This document shows positions 17,488 through 27,095 of a stretch of 64,000 nucleotides of DNA, one piece after another (position 1 is the stretch's first letter; each line of letters opens with the position of its first letter). The stretch is from Solitalea agri (GTDB lineage Bacteria > Bacteroidota > Bacteroidia > Sphingobacteriales > Sphingobacteriaceae): assembly GCF_023914155.1 (NCBI RefSeq), contig NZ_JAMWYS010000001.1, positions 1 to 64,000 on the forward strand. Reading direction: 5' to 3'. Both the position numbers and the translations under genes were made by a program. The notes below the pieces were generated by a model. It ran no database searches, had not been told where the DNA came from, and saw only the letters and a program-made list of their open reading frames with translations.

Positions 17488-19182
17488 TTAAAATCTAGAA
17501 CTTTTTAATGTTATATCCGCATTGACAAAGGCTTTGTCAAATCTATTTTTAGTTGCCACAGCTTCCGTGGTTTTTTGTTGTAAGGTTAAAGTGTTGTACA
17601 AACCAATTAATGCCCAGCCATTTTCAGGATATTGCTTTAAAGCTTCTCTGTATATAGCTTCCGCTTCCGCAGCTCTTCCTGCCTCAAGTAGAACCGCGCC
17701 ATAATTATTTCTTGTTGGATTCGGCCAATCGGCAGGTTCATCGTAAAATAATGCGTCTTCACCTTTTATGGCGTTTTGTAATGGAATCAAAGCTTTTGGA
17801 TAATCTTTTTTGGCAGCATAAAACTCACCTTCCAACAAATTGGCAGCAATCTCTAAAAGATTTTTTGTGGTATTTGTTTGCCATACTACCAGAGCTTCTG
17901 TTTTTTTCTCAGAAAGTAAGCCGAGCAGTGCTGCATGATGCTTTAATACGCTGTCGAGCCGATTGGTTTTTACATAAGCCATTCCTACAGCATAATGGAA
18001 AATGCCCCGTAATAAGGGGTACTTCCCTGAAGGTTCTTTTTGTTTTAATATTTCGTTCCATTTTCCAAATCTTACCATTGCATATAAAGGGGACGCGTAC
18101 ATGTTTTGCATCATTCCTCCATAATTGGCATCCTCTAACATGTTAGCCGGAATACTGTTTTTCAGTAATTCCGCATACATTAATGCCTCTTTACTTTTTC
18201 CTTCAAGGGTAAGTGTTGTATATAGGAAGTGAATATTATGTTCAGGGTATGCAACGCTAAGCATTCCGTTCTTAATGCTTTCTTTGTCAATGTTTATGGC
18301 TTTTATGTTTACCGCTGACCCTTTATGAAATTCACCCACATGAATATAAATATGTGATGGCATATGAACCAGGTGTCCTGCACCAGGAGCGAGACTTCCT
18401 AGTCGCGAAGCAGATGCAATGGCTTTAGCAGGCATAGGCGATGCTTCCACAGCATGAATATAAAAGTGATTAGCACCAATATGTGATGAATTGATAGATA
18501 ATGCTTTTTCTAGGGTTGCTGTTATTTCAGGTGTCCAAGGTTGCGGCTGTCCATCTTTCTGCCAAAAATCCCAGGGATGGAGATCCATCAAAGCCTCTGC
18601 ATAAAGGGCAAGGGCATCTGCATCATTCGGAAATTGCTTCACAAGTTCTTTCATGGCCATTGCATAAGAGTTGTCTAATTCAACTCTTTTGTTTAATTGT
18701 GTTGAATATCTTATAGACAATGCTGCTATGTACGCCTTTTCTTTTGGAGTGGCTTTTTCACTTAGCTTCAAGGCTTTTTGTATAAGATTATAAGCTTTTT
18801 GATTTTCTGCAAGGTCCATTGGCATATTAATATTTGGCCCCAGGCATAATGCCTGTCCCCAGTAGGCCATAGCCAGCGTTGAGTCGTTTTTTGCTGCTTC
18901 TTTAAATGAGCGCAAAGCCTCCGGATGATTGAATCCATAATACAAACTCAAACCCTGGTCAAAAAATTTTGCAGCCATATTATTTTTAGTACTAACACTA
19001 AAATGATAGTCACCCAATCCAATATACAAATGTGGTGAAATGCTGTCGTTCAATTCAATTACTTCATTTGTTGCCCCATAGCAAAAGGGGATTTTGTTTG
19101 AAGGTACTTTTGAAGGGATAGATGTTTGTTCCGTAACGGGTATGAACGAAGCAAGAAATAAGAGAAGTAGAATAAGCCTCAT
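17488..19182 (-). CDS. Secreted tetratricopeptide repeat protein
   Basis: A 564-residue protein beginning with a signal peptide (MRLILLLLFLASFIPV). TPR-like helical repeats are visible: AAKFFDQGLSLYYGFNHPEA near residue 70, AMAYWGQALCLGPN near 105, and a C-terminal pair around AEAIYREALKQYPENGWALI. Between them is a conserved block with HLVHMPSHIYIHVGEF that recurs in a family of bacterial TPR proteins of unknown role. The histidine-rich block could bind metal, but that is a guess. It is preceded on the same strand by the acyltransferase gene, separated by a terminator, so it is probably a single-gene unit. Confidence 0.8.
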   Translation of the reverse strand: MRLILLLLFLASFIPVTEQTSIPSKVPSNKIPFCYGATNEVIELNDSISPHLYIGLGDYHFSVSTKNNMAAKFFDQGLSLYYGFNHPEALRSFKEAAKNDSTLAMAYWGQALCLGPNINMPMDLAENQKAYNLIQKALKLSEKATPKEKAYIAALSIRYSTQLNKRVELDNSYAMAMKELVKQFPNDADALALYAEALMDLHPWDFWQKDGQPQPWTPEITATLEKALSINSSHIGANHFYIHAVEASPMPAKAIASASRLGSLAPGAGHLVHMPSHIYIHVGEFHKGSAVNIKAINIDKESIKNGMLSVAYPEHNIHFLYTTLTLEGKSKEALMYAELLKNSIPANMLEDANYGGMMQNMYASPLYAMVRFGKWNEILKQKEPSGKYPLLRGIFHYAVGMAYVKTNRLDSVLKHHAALLGLLSEKKTEALVVWQTNTTKNLLEIAANLLEGEFYAAKKDYPKALIPLQNAIKGEDALFYDEPADWPNPTRNNYGAVLLEAGRAAEAEAIYREALKQYPENGWALIGLYNTLTLQQKTTEAVATKNRFDKAFVNADITLKSSRF

Positions 19183-19252
19183 TTTCGTTTTATTAGAACT
19201 TTAATTTAATAAAACGAAATGAAATTCAATAAGTTAGGGCTGTTAAAACGAA

Positions 19253-19276
19253 AAAGGCCATTTAATATGGCCCTTT
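19253..19276 (-). terminator. Terminator after the acyltransferase gene
   Basis: AAAGGCCA (19253-19260) pairs with TGGCC-C-TTT (19268-19276), with one bulged base. On the minus strand the hairpin is followed by T-rich sequence. It ends the NUDIX-acyltransferase transcript. Confidence 0.75.
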
Positions 19277-19290
19277 GTTTCGAATATTCT

Positions 19291-20031
19291 TTAATTTAAG
19301 CTTTTCAGTTCCGCCTTTATTGCATTTTCAGCTTCGAGAACCAACACTTCCATTTCCTTGTCTTTTGATTCAATGCCCTCCAATACTGTCCAACTAACAT
19401 TTTCAAATGCAGAGAGAGGAAATTTGCCGTACTGATTTACTTTCCAGTTATTATTAATTGCAACAGGAACCACTAAGGCGTTGGGGGCTTTTTTAAGTAG
19501 AATATTAATACCACCTATTGCGAATCGCTTCATCACTCCGGTTTTTGAACGAGTACCTTCGGGGAAAATAGCTACGGAGTAATTATGATTAGAGATCAGT
19601 TTACCTAGTTTGGCAATCTCCTTTAAGGCCTGTTTTGAATCTTTTCTATTAATCAGTGCGGCCCCACTGTGTCTTAAATTATAGGAAATACTCGGAATTC
19701 CTTTTCCTAGCTCGATCTTTGATACAAATTTTGGATAATAATGCCTTAGAAACCAGATGATTCCAGGAATATCAAACATGCTTTGATGGTTAGCGGTAAA
19801 TATAATCGGACGATCCTTCGGAGGAGTAAACTTAAAATTAACGCTGATACGGGTGCCTAATATTAATAAGCTATAAAGCAGGAAGAAGTTGAGTATATCA
19901 ACGGATTTTTTGTGGGCCTCTTTTCCAAATAGATTTAATGCTATTACTTGAAAAACATGAAATACGACTAAAAATAGTCCGAATACGATATAAAATATAG
20001 GGGATAGGAGGTATCCAAAAAACTTCTTCAT
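19291..20031 (-). CDS. 1-acyl-glycerol-3-phosphate acyltransferase (PlsC-like)
   Basis: A 246-residue membrane-associated acyltransferase. The N-terminal 60 residues are hydrophobic helices. The catalytic HX4D motif is NHQSMFD (His82, Asp87), and the substrate-binding motif is FPEGTRSKTG (155-164). These are the two key motifs of the lysophosphatidic acid acyltransferase family, which transfers an acyl chain to lysophosphatidate in phospholipid synthesis. The gene starts six bases after the NUDIX stop, so the pair is an operon. Whether it is the main PlsC or an accessory paralogue cannot be told here. Confidence 0.88.
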   Translation of the reverse strand: MKKFFGYLLSPIFYIVFGLFLVVFHVFQVIALNLFGKEAHKKSVDILNFFLLYSLLILGTRISVNFKFTPPKDRPIIFTANHQSMFDIPGIIWFLRHYYPKFVSKIELGKGIPSISYNLRHSGAALINRKDSKQALKEIAKLGKLISNHNYSVAIFPEGTRSKTGVMKRFAIGGINILLKKAPNALVVPVAINNNWKVNQYGKFPLSAFENVSWTVLEGIESKDKEMEVLVLEAENAIKAELKSLN

Positions 20032-20037
20032 TCTCTT

Positions 20038-20589
20038 TTATTTAGAAATCAACATTAGTTTAAGTCGGTACATGGCTGCTACTGTCATAGCGTCGGTAAT
20101 TTCGCCACTTAATACCATATTTAGGGCTTCTTCAAAAGGAACCTTTTTAACAGTGAGTTGTTCTGTTTCTTCCGGTTCAGCCTCATGCTCTGTTATGCCT
20201 GTAGCTAGATAAATCAGGGCTTTTTCAGTAGTTACTGAATTTGACAAATGCAGTTCCTGAATTAATTGCCAATTTTCGGCTTTTAAACCGGTTTCTTCCA
20301 AAAGCTCTCTTTTTGCTGATTCAAGAGGGTCAATCGCCAATGCTCCACCGCCCTCCGGAATTTCCCAGCTGTAATCATTTGTTGCATACCGGTATTGTCC
20401 AACCAGCCAAATGTTTCCTTCAGTATCATACGGAATAATACCAGTTGCGTAGTTCTTGAAAGTTACTACACCATATATACCTTTCCCGCCCGAGGGGTTA
20501 ATGACATTGTGCTCGGTCAGATTAATCCAGGGGTTATCATAAACTTCTTTCGAATCTAAAGTAATCCAGGGGTTTTCCGTATGCTGCAT
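20038..20589 (-). CDS. NUDIX hydrolase (ADP-ribose pyrophosphatase-like)
   Basis: A 183-residue NUDIX protein. I start it at the ATG whose complement is at 20587-20589. A longer frame reaching 20697 would cross the metK terminator and overlap metK. The NUDIX box runs from Gly80 to Leu102 and ends RELLEETGL. The metal-binding REUxEE core is intact, but the Glu normally six residues after the first Gly is Ile86. N-terminal strands resemble ADP-ribose or other nucleoside diphosphate sugar pyrophosphatases. It forms a two-gene operon with the PlsC-like gene. Confidence 0.85.
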   Translation of the reverse strand: MQHTENPWITLDSKEVYDNPWINLTEHNVINPSGGKGIYGVVTFKNYATGIIPYDTEGNIWLVGQYRYATNDYSWEIPEGGGALAIDPLESAKRELLEETGLKAENWQLIQELHLSNSVTTEKALIYLATGITEHEAEPEETEQLTVKKVPFEEALNMVLSGEITDAMTVAAMYRLKLMLISK

Positions 20590-20607
20590 GGGCGCAAAAA
20601 TAGTAAT

Positions 20608-20640
20608 AAAAAAATCCTCCCGAATTTCGAGAGGATTTTT
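20608..20640 (-). terminator. Terminator after metK
   Basis: AAAAATCCTC (20610-20619) pairs with GAGGATTTTT (20631-20640). On the minus strand it lies six bases after the metK stop and is followed by a T run. It separates metK from the NUDIX gene. Confidence 0.85.
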
Positions 20641-20645
20641 GAGGC

Positions 20646-21899
20646 TTATAAGCCGAAAGCTTCTTTTATTTTGTTTACATAATCGAGCTTTTCCCAAGTG
20701 AATAACTCAACTTCTTTAGTAATCGTTTTGCCGTCAGGTAATGAGAATGTTTTTGAAACAAACTCATTTTTGCGACCCATATGACCATAAGCCGCAGTTT
20801 CTTGATAAATAGGATTACGTAATTTTAATCGGGTCTCAATAAAGTACGGGCGCATATCAAAAATATCGCTTAGCTTTTGAGCAATTTCACCGTCAGTTAA
20901 ATTTACTTTTGCCGAGCCATAAGTATTAATATATAAGCCCATTGGCTTTGCCACACCGATTGCATATGAAACCTGTACAAGGACTTCCTCGCAAACGCCT
21001 GAAGCCACAAGGTTTTTAGCGATATGACGAGTTGCATAGGCCGCAGAACGATCTACTTTTGAAGGATCTTTTCCAGAGAATGCACCACCGCCGTGGGCGC
21101 CTTTACCTCCGTAGGTATCAACAATAATTTTACGACCCGTTAGGCCTGTATCACCATGTGGCCCACCAATAACAAACTTGCCGGTAGGGTTAATGTGGTA
21201 ATTTATTTGATCATTAAATAATGCAGCGATCTCTGGTTTTTGCTTTGCCTTTACACGAGGTATTAAAATATTAATAATATCTTCTTTGATTTTCTTAGCC
21301 ATGTTAGCCTCGTTATCAAATTCATCATGTTGAGTTGATACTACAATCGCATCAATACGAATAGGTTTATGATCATCAGCGTATTCAATGGTTACCTGTG
21401 ATTTTGCATCAGGGCGTAAATAAGGAATTTCCTTGTTTTCTCTACGCAAGGCAGCCAATTCAATTAAAAGCTGATGTGCCAAGTCAAGAGCCAAAGGCAT
21501 GTAGTTTTCAGTTTCGTTGGTTGCATAACCAAACATCATCCCTTGGTCACCAGCTCCTTGATCTTCCGGATTGCTTCGCTCAACACCTTGATTAATATCG
21601 CTTGATTGCTCATGAATGGCCGAAAGTACTCCACATGAGTTGGCCTCAAACATATATTCACTTTTAGTGTAACCAATTTTACGGATTACATCGCGGGTTA
21701 TTTGTTGTACATCCAAATAAGTTTTTGATTTTACTTCTCCCGCCAAAACAACTTGCCCGGTCGTAACTAATGTTTCACAGGCAACTTTTGAATCTGGGTC
21801 GAATGCCAAAAAGTTGTCAATTAAAGCATCTGAAATCTGGTCAGCAACTTTATCCGGATGTCCTTCTGAAACCGACTCCGAAGTGAATAAATAAGCCAT
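20646..21899 (-). CDS. metK: S-adenosylmethionine synthetase
   Basis: A 417-residue enzyme that makes S-adenosylmethionine from methionine and ATP. Family motifs: [15 protein letters not shown] (11-25), the signature [12 protein letters not shown] (115-126), and the phosphate-binding [16 protein letters not shown] in the second half. It is about 30 residues longer than E. coli MetK, as I recall for Bacteroidota, with the extra length in the middle domain. It is a single-gene unit with its own terminator and a probable promoter 130 bases upstream. I saw no SAM riboswitch I could name in its leader. Confidence 0.96.
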   Translation of the reverse strand: MAYLFTSESVSEGHPDKVADQISDALIDNFLAFDPDSKVACETLVTTGQVVLAGEVKSKTYLDVQQITRDVIRKIGYTKSEYMFEANSCGVLSAIHEQSSDINQGVERSNPEDQGAGDQGMMFGYATNETENYMPLALDLAHQLLIELAALRRENKEIPYLRPDAKSQVTIEYADDHKPIRIDAIVVSTQHDEFDNEANMAKKIKEDIINILIPRVKAKQKPEIAALFNDQINYHINPTGKFVIGGPHGDTGLTGRKIIVDTYGGKGAHGGGAFSGKDPSKVDRSAAYATRHIAKNLVASGVCEEVLVQVSYAIGVAKPMGLYINTYGSAKVNLTDGEIAQKLSDIFDMRPYFIETRLKLRNPIYQETAAYGHMGRKNEFVSKTFSLPDGKTITKEVELFTWEKLDYVNKIKEAFGL

Positions 21900-22026
21900 A
21901 TACTTCTAAAATCTATTGTGATAAGTTCAAAGTGTGGAAATGATTATTGACAGAAAATGCAGAAAAAGTGTTTTAGCATTTTTTTTACGTGGTTGCAAGC
22001 AGTCAAATCAATCCACTAAACGGAGG

Positions 22027-22034
22027 CAAAAATA
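22027..22034 (-). promoter_or_regulatory. Bacteroidota -7 promoter box for metK
   Basis: On the minus strand these bases read TATTTTTG, an exact TAnnTTTG match. It would give a leader of roughly 120 bases before metK. No convincing -33 box was found. Confidence 0.45.
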
Positions 22035-22183
22035 GCAATTATTTTATTTTCGGGGAATTAATAAAAAAATATAAAATCTATAGGAAATATATATTAATAA
22101 ATGCTTTTAAAAGACATTACTAAAGCAATGGTAAATTCCGCATCTTTGCAATTGCCGGTTAATCACCCATTCATATATTAAAC

Positions 22184-23074
22184 GTGAAAAAAAATATCCT
22201 TTTTGTAATTAATCCTATTTCGGGCGGCAAGAGCAAAAAACGAATAGAACAACTTATAATTGACCATTTGGATCATAACCTTTATGATTATGAGATGGCC
22301 TATTCAAATGCCGTTGATCATGCTCGTAAACTTTCCAAATCGGCGGTGCATTTGGGGTTTGACGTGGTGGTAGCCGTTGGAGGAGACGGAACTGTAAACG
22401 AAGTTGCACGTGGGATTATCAGCCTTAAATCAAATGCGGCATTGGGCATAATCCCTTTTGGCTCGGGAAATGGCCTTGCTTTGCATTTAGGCATTCCAAC
22501 TAACCCTAGGAAAGCAATTGAAGCGTTAAATCATAGCGTTGAGAAGGTGATTGACTCAGCAATGCTTAATGGAATACCATTTTTTAATACAGCTGGACTT
22601 GGTTTTGATGCACATATTAGTGCACTTTTTGCAAATAATAAAAAAAGAGGATTCTCAGGATATGTAAAGGCTGTTTTAAGAGAATTTAGAAACTACAAAT
22701 CCCAAGAATACGAACTAACCATCGATGGAAAGAAATACATCCGAGAGGCATTTATGATCAGCTTTGCAAATTCAACTCAATTTGGCAATAATGCTAAAAT
22801 TGCTCCATTGGCTGATATTTCTGATGGTCTTTTAGACGTTTCCGTGGTTAAGCCATTTGTAGCATATCAATTTCCGGCAATGATGTACCGATTAATGTCT
22901 GGTACTGCCCATCGCTCTTCCTTCCTTGAGATTATTAAAGCAAAAGAAATAATTGTGAAAAGGAAAGAAAACGGAGCGGTTCATTTGGACGGTGAGCCTC
23001 GTGATCTGAATGGTCAAATAGATATTAAAATTGTACCGGCCTCAATGAAGGTATTGGTCCCGTTAAATAAGTAG
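22184..23074 (+). CDS. Diacylglycerol/sphingoid lipid kinase family protein (YegS/DgkB-like)
   Basis: A 296-residue kinase with the DAGK catalytic fold. Motifs: [11 protein letters not shown] (10-20), the ATP-binding GGDGTVNE (66-73) and GSGNGLA (93-99). It phosphorylates a lipid, such as diacylglycerol or, in these bacteria, possibly a sphingoid base, at the membrane. The start is GTG at 22184; no better ATG lies before the first motif. It is followed after 14 bases by a SUI1-type gene, so they are probably co-transcribed although unrelated in function. Confidence 0.87.
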   Translation: MKKNILFVINPISGGKSKKRIEQLIIDHLDHNLYDYEMAYSNAVDHARKLSKSAVHLGFDVVVAVGGDGTVNEVARGIISLKSNAALGIIPFGSGNGLALHLGIPTNPRKAIEALNHSVEKVIDSAMLNGIPFFNTAGLGFDAHISALFANNKKRGFSGYVKAVLREFRNYKSQEYELTIDGKKYIREAFMISFANSTQFGNNAKIAPLADISDGLLDVSVVKPFVAYQFPAMMYRLMSGTAHRSSFLEIIKAKEIIVKRKENGAVHLDGEPRDLNGQIDIKIVPASMKVLVPLNK

Positions 23075-23088
23075 ATTCATATCAAGCG

Positions 23089-23430
23089 ATGTCGAAGAAA
23101 AAGAATATTACCGGAATTATGTATTCAACAGATCCTGATTTTCAATATCAATTTGAAGCTGATGATATTCAGGAATCCTTGCCTCCAAACAAGCAAGATT
23201 TGAGAGTGCAGTTGGACAAGAAACAACGAGGTGGCAAAGCGGTTACATTAATTACAGGTTTTGTCGGCACAACAACTGATCTTGAAGATCTTGGCAAAAT
23301 GTTGAAGGCAAAATGTGGTGTTGGAGGGTCAGTAAAAAATGGTGAAATTTTGATTCAAGGTGATTTTCGCGATCGAATAATCACACTTTTGCAATCAATG
23401 AATTATAAAGTAAAAAAAATTGGCGGTTAA
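23089..23430 (+). CDS. SUI1/eIF1-family translation initiation factor
   Basis: A 113-residue protein. The C-terminal half carries the SUI1 fold: [14 protein letters not shown], then [18 protein letters not shown], then [11 protein letters not shown]. These match the YciH/SUI1 family related to eukaryotic eIF1, whose bacterial members affect start-site fidelity under stress. The acidic N-terminal 40 residues are not part of the domain. It is 14 bases after the lipid kinase gene. The role in this organism is not known. Confidence 0.9.
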   Translation: MSKKKNITGIMYSTDPDFQYQFEADDIQESLPPNKQDLRVQLDKKQRGGKAVTLITGFVGTTTDLEDLGKMLKAKCGVGGSVKNGEILIQGDFRDRIITLLQSMNYKVKKIGG

Positions 23431-23520
23431 ATTGCCGCTTTAATTCTCTATCTATTTCATTTAAACCTCGTTTTTAATAGTGTATTTTGAACGCTATCCG
23501 TGCGTTCTAATCGCTGTTTA

Positions 23521-23552
23521 TTTGCCTTTTTGGCCGATTTTGCACATTTTTG
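23521..23552 (+). promoter_or_regulatory. Promoter of pckA
   Basis: TTTG (23521-23524) is followed, after 20 bases, by CATTTTTG (23545-23552). This is the Bacteroidota -33/-7 layout with one mismatch in the -7 box. It ends 27 bases before the pckA ATG. This is the best complete promoter I found in the window. Confidence 0.65.
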
Positions 23553-23579
23553 CCATACCAATCAATCAAATAAATTTTT

Positions 23580-25196
23580 ATGGAGAATGAATTAGGATTC
23601 AAGGCTCCGAAAGCTACATTATTGAGCCTAGGTTTAGGTAATGTAGCCGCTGCCTATTGGAACTTAACACCAGCAGAACTAGTAGAAGAAGCTATTTGTC
23701 GTGGAGAAGGACATTTAGTTGATTCAGGTGCACTATCAATCGATACCGGAGAATTTACCGGACGCTCGCCTAAAGACCGCTTTATTGTTTGTGACGATAT
23801 AACTCGTGATGCCGTATGGTGGGGTGATATCAATATCAAATTTGAGCCGGCAAAATTCGATCAGCTTTTACATCGTATGCAAGCATACTTAGGTGGTAAG
23901 GAAGTGTTTGTTCGGGATGCTTACGCCTGTGCAACTCAAAATCATCGTTTGAATGTACGTGTAGTAACCGAGACCGCTTATCAGAGTTTGTTTGCAAATA
24001 ACCTATTTCTGCGACCTTCCAAGGATGAGATAATTAGTTTTGAACCGGAATGGACAATTATTGCTGCTCCAGGATTTAAAGCTGATCCAGAAATTGATGG
24101 AACACGGCAGCATAATTTTGCCATACTGAATTTTTCCCGTAAAATGATCATTATTGGTGGGACAGGTTATACTGGTGAAATTAAGAAGGGAATTTTCTCC
24201 GCTCTTAACTTTATTCTTCCTCATCAAAAACAAGTTCTTTCAATGCACTGCTCAGCCAATATTGGTAAAGACGGCGATACTGCAATTTTCTTCGGATTAT
24301 CAGGTACCGGAAAGACCACTCTTTCAGCTGATCCAGAGAGAGCTTTAATAGGTGATGACGAGCATGGCTGGGCCAATGATAGCGTATTTAATTTCGAAGG
24401 TGGTTGCTATGCCAAATGCGTTGACCTTACTGCTGAAAAAGAGCCACAGATATATAATGCTATAAAATTTGGTTCACTTTTAGAGAACACTCGTTGCTAT
24501 GCAGGTACATCAACGGTTGATTTTTCAAACATTGATGTAACAGAAAATACTCGTGTTTCTTACCCCATTGATTATATTGCAAATGCTATAAACCCCTCAA
24601 TTGGTGGATCTCCTAAGAATATTTTCTTTTTAACGGCTGATGCATTTGGGGTATTGCCACCAATTTCAAGATTAACAAAATCACAGGCGATGTTCCATTT
24701 TATTTCGGGATATACAGCTAAGGTTGCTGGAACAGAAGCTGGGGTTACAGAACCTCAAGCCACTTTTTCAGCAGGTTTCGGAAAAGCGTTCCTTCCTTTG
24801 CATCCTACAAAATATGCCGATTTACTAGGTAAGAAGTTGGATGAGCACAATGTGAATGTTTGGTTAATTAATACCGGATGGACGGGCGGACCTTATGGAG
24901 TAGGCTCACGAATGAAGCTTTCTTATACTCGTGCGATGATTTCAGCGGCTTTAAAAGGAGAGCTTAATAACATAGAGTACACCAAGGATGCTGTTTTTGG
25001 TTTAAATATACCATCAACATGTCCAAATGTTCCTTCCGAGGTCTTAAATCCAAGAAACACCTGGGAGAATAAAGAAGGCTATGATCAAAAGGCCAATGAC
25101 TTGGCGCAGCGTTTCATTAAAAACTTTGAACAATTTGCTGATTGTGCGAGTGATGAAATGAAAGCAGCATTGCCAAAAATGTCCGTTCAAGTTTAA
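23580..25196 (+). CDS. pckA: Phosphoenolpyruvate carboxykinase (ATP)
   Basis: A 538-residue enzyme that interconverts oxaloacetate and ATP with phosphoenolpyruvate, CO2 and ADP. It has the substrate segment GRSPKDRF (61-68), the kinase P-loop GLSGTGKTTLS (239-249) and the metal-binding GDDEHGW (258-264). This is the ATP-dependent type and full length. It gives gluconeogenesis from C4 acids, or the reverse, energy-yielding direction in fermenting Bacteroidota. It is a single-gene unit with a promoter before it and a terminator after it. Confidence 0.96.
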   Translation: MENELGFKAPKATLLSLGLGNVAAAYWNLTPAELVEEAICRGEGHLVDSGALSIDTGEFTGRSPKDRFIVCDDITRDAVWWGDINIKFEPAKFDQLLHRMQAYLGGKEVFVRDAYACATQNHRLNVRVVTETAYQSLFANNLFLRPSKDEIISFEPEWTIIAAPGFKADPEIDGTRQHNFAILNFSRKMIIIGGTGYTGEIKKGIFSALNFILPHQKQVLSMHCSANIGKDGDTAIFFGLSGTGKTTLSADPERALIGDDEHGWANDSVFNFEGGCYAKCVDLTAEKEPQIYNAIKFGSLLENTRCYAGTSTVDFSNIDVTENTRVSYPIDYIANAINPSIGGSPKNIFFLTADAFGVLPPISRLTKSQAMFHFISGYTAKVAGTEAGVTEPQATFSAGFGKAFLPLHPTKYADLLGKKLDEHNVNVWLINTGWTGGPYGVGSRMKLSYTRAMISAALKGELNNIEYTKDAVFGLNIPSTCPNVPSEVLNPRNTWENKEGYDQKANDLAQRFIKNFEQFADCASDEMKAALPKMSVQV

Positions 25197-25223
25197 TTTT
25201 TTATAATAGTTTGTGTTTGCAAT

Positions 25224-25254
25224 AAATCCCAACATAATGTTGGGATTTTTTTTT
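25224..25254 (+). terminator. Terminator after pckA
   Basis: AAATCCCAACA (25224-25234) pairs perfectly with TGTTGGGATTT (25238-25248) across a TAA loop, followed by a T run. Confidence 0.93.
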
Positions 25255-25464
25255 AAACTAGTTTATGGAATCATTTAATGTAATGCATCTCATTAAAAAA
25301 GTGATAAAAGAATGACGTGTTTTGTCCTTAACTAAAACTAATAAAAATGAACTTTAATTGATTTACGCTAAGAACAAAGAATAAAATTCTGGCAGGTATC
25401 GATTTAGTCAATATTAAATAATTAAGATTCGTTGAAAAAAAATTTTTTATTATCGAAAAACTAA

Positions 25465-25472
25465 TATTTTTG
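25465..25472 (+). promoter_or_regulatory. Bacteroidota -7 promoter box for the exbB operon
   Basis: TATTTTTG, an exact TAnnTTTG match, lies 76 bases before the exbB ATG, leaving an AT-rich leader. No good -33 box is present at the usual distance. Confidence 0.5.
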
Positions 25473-25548
25473 CAAACGCTCAAAAAATAAAGTAGCATAA
25501 TTGAAACTTAATTAAGTGATTAAAGATTAATTAAATTTTTTTAAAACA

Positions 25549-26385
25549 ATGGCAAACGCAGCACAACAAACAGCTAAGAAAGTAGAGAACACTAAGTTCA
25601 ATTCAAATTTTGCGGCTTGGGTAATTCCTACTTGTATTTTAGTAGGTATTTTGATTTACAAATTCATTTTGGGTAGCCCGTCAAATTTTGAGGGTGGAGT
25701 AGTAGGAGGTCATCCTATAGCAGAAGGCGCTGGTCACTATTTAGGCTTGGTGTACATGGGTGGTGTGATTGTACCTATCCTATTATCGTTGGTTTTAATT
25801 AACCTTACAGTAGCAATTGAGCGTTTCATTACTATCTCAGCAGCTTCAGGTAAAGGCTCTGCTCAAGCATTCGTAGCTAAAGTTCGTTCATTATTGAACG
25901 CAGGCAACGTTGATGCAGCTATCAAAGAGTGTGACATTCAAAAAGGTTCTGTAGCAAATGTAGTTAAGTCTACTTTGGTTAAATACAAAGAGATGGAAAC
26001 TGCAACAGGAATGGATGTTGACCAAAAAGTTTTAGCTATTCAAAAAGAGGTTGAAGAGTCTACAACTCTTGAATTACCAATGTTAGAGAAAAATTTAGTG
26101 ATCACCGCAACTTTAGCATCAGTATCAACCTTATTCGCACTATTAGGTACCGTATTAGGTATGATTAAAGCGTTCTCGGCTCTTGGTAATGCAGGTGCTC
26201 CTGACTCAGCAGCTCTTGCGGTAGGTATCTCTGAAGCGCTTATCAACACTGCATTAGGTATTGGTAACTCTGCTATTGCAGCTGTATTCTATGCATATTT
26301 TACTACACGTATCGATACTATTACTTATGCTATTGATGAGGCTGGTTACAGCATCATTCAAAACTTCGCAGCTAAACACAAGTAA
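25549..26385 (+). CDS. exbB: MotA/TolQ/ExbB proton channel protein
   Basis: A 278-residue inner-membrane protein. There are hydrophobic helices near residues 24-44 and 68-90 and a pair in the C-terminal third, where ALLGTVLGMIKAF and the following GISEALINTALGIG are the conserved family helices. With ExbD it forms the proton-driven motor that energises TonB. It is the first gene of an operon with two ExbD genes, tonB, a small membrane protein, a PstS-like lipoprotein and a TPR protein, which is the arrangement that supplies energy to SusC-type receptors such as those at 50-64 kb. Confidence 0.92.
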   Translation: MANAAQQTAKKVENTKFNSNFAAWVIPTCILVGILIYKFILGSPSNFEGGVVGGHPIAEGAGHYLGLVYMGGVIVPILLSLVLINLTVAIERFITISAASGKGSAQAFVAKVRSLLNAGNVDAAIKECDIQKGSVANVVKSTLVKYKEMETATGMDVDQKVLAIQKEVEESTTLELPMLEKNLVITATLASVSTLFALLGTVLGMIKAFSALGNAGAPDSAALAVGISEALINTALGIGNSAIAAVFYAYFTTRIDTITYAIDEAGYSIIQNFAAKHK

Positions 26386-26453
26386 GATTTTTGCTTGTAT
26401 TAGTCTGATTGATAGATAATTAATAGATAGTTTATACGTTAATAATAAGATAG

Positions 26454-27074
26454 ATGGGAAAAGTTAAAGTTCCACGGAAGAGCACGGTAGTGGATATGAC
26501 AGCGATGACCGATGTGGCTTTCTTGTTGTTGACCTTCTTCATGTTGGCAACACAATTTAAGCCAGAAGAGGCTGTTGTGGTTGACACTCCGTCTTCTATA
26601 TCGGAAATAAAACTTCCGGATACCAAAGTAATGCAAATCTCTATTGATAAAACCGGTAAGATTTTCTTTGGATTGGAAGGAACGGAATTTAGAAAAGCCC
26701 TATTGGACAATATTGCCTCAAAAAGACAAATTACTTTTACGGCAACTGAAAAAGAAGAGTTTTCGAAATTAGCCAATTTCGGTACTCCTCTAAGTGAATT
26801 GAAAAGTTATTTGGGAATGAGTAAAGATCAACGTAAGAAATACAATGAGGAAACAAAAGGTATTCCTTGTGACTCTACTCAAAATGCAACCAATGAATTG
26901 AAAGATTGGATTATTGAATCTCGTCGAGTTACCAATAGCGCTGCAGTTATTGCTATTAAAGGTGACCGCGATTCTAACTATCCGGTTGTAAAAAATATCA
27001 TTGCAACGTTGCAGGCTCAAAAGGCCAACCGTTTCAATTTTATTACCAATATGGAACAAGCTCCTAATTTATAA
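26454..27074 (+). CDS. exbD: ExbD/TolR biopolymer transport protein (first copy)
   Basis: A 206-residue protein with one N-terminal helix preceded by basic residues. The conserved segment VDMTAMTDVAFLLLTFFML (about 11-29) carries the Asp that takes part in proton flow in ExbD/TolR. The rest is a periplasmic domain, longer than in E. coli ExbD (141 residues). It is one of two neighbouring ExbD proteins and differs clearly from the second, so they may form a mixed ExbD dimer. It is 68 bases after exbB. Confidence 0.9.
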   Translation: MGKVKVPRKSTVVDMTAMTDVAFLLLTFFMLATQFKPEEAVVVDTPSSISEIKLPDTKVMQISIDKTGKIFFGLEGTEFRKALLDNIASKRQITFTATEKEEFSKLANFGTPLSELKSYLGMSKDQRKKYNEETKGIPCDSTQNATNELKDWIIESRRVTNSAAVIAIKGDRDSNYPVVKNIIATLQAQKANRFNFITNMEQAPNL

Positions 27075-27095
27075 ACCTTTAAAGAAATTTGAGCA

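Larger units (their letters stand above)
25197..25548. other. 352-base gap: pckA terminator and exbB promoter region
   Basis: The gap begins with the pckA terminator and ends with a TATTTTTG box before exbB. The middle, about 25260-25460, is AT-rich. I see no open frame or RNA gene that I can support in it. Confidence 0.5.

Noticed and set aside
20589-20697. A longer start for the NUDIX protein, overlapping metK
   Set aside because: It would translate through the metK terminator hairpin, and the extra residues (rich in Lys and Arg) are not part of a NUDIX fold. The ATG at 20589 starts the domain properly.
21900-22026. A SAM riboswitch in the metK leader
   Set aside because: The leader has about 120 bases and a weak stem, but I could not place the conserved core of any SAM riboswitch class. 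A covariance-model search would be needed to claim one.
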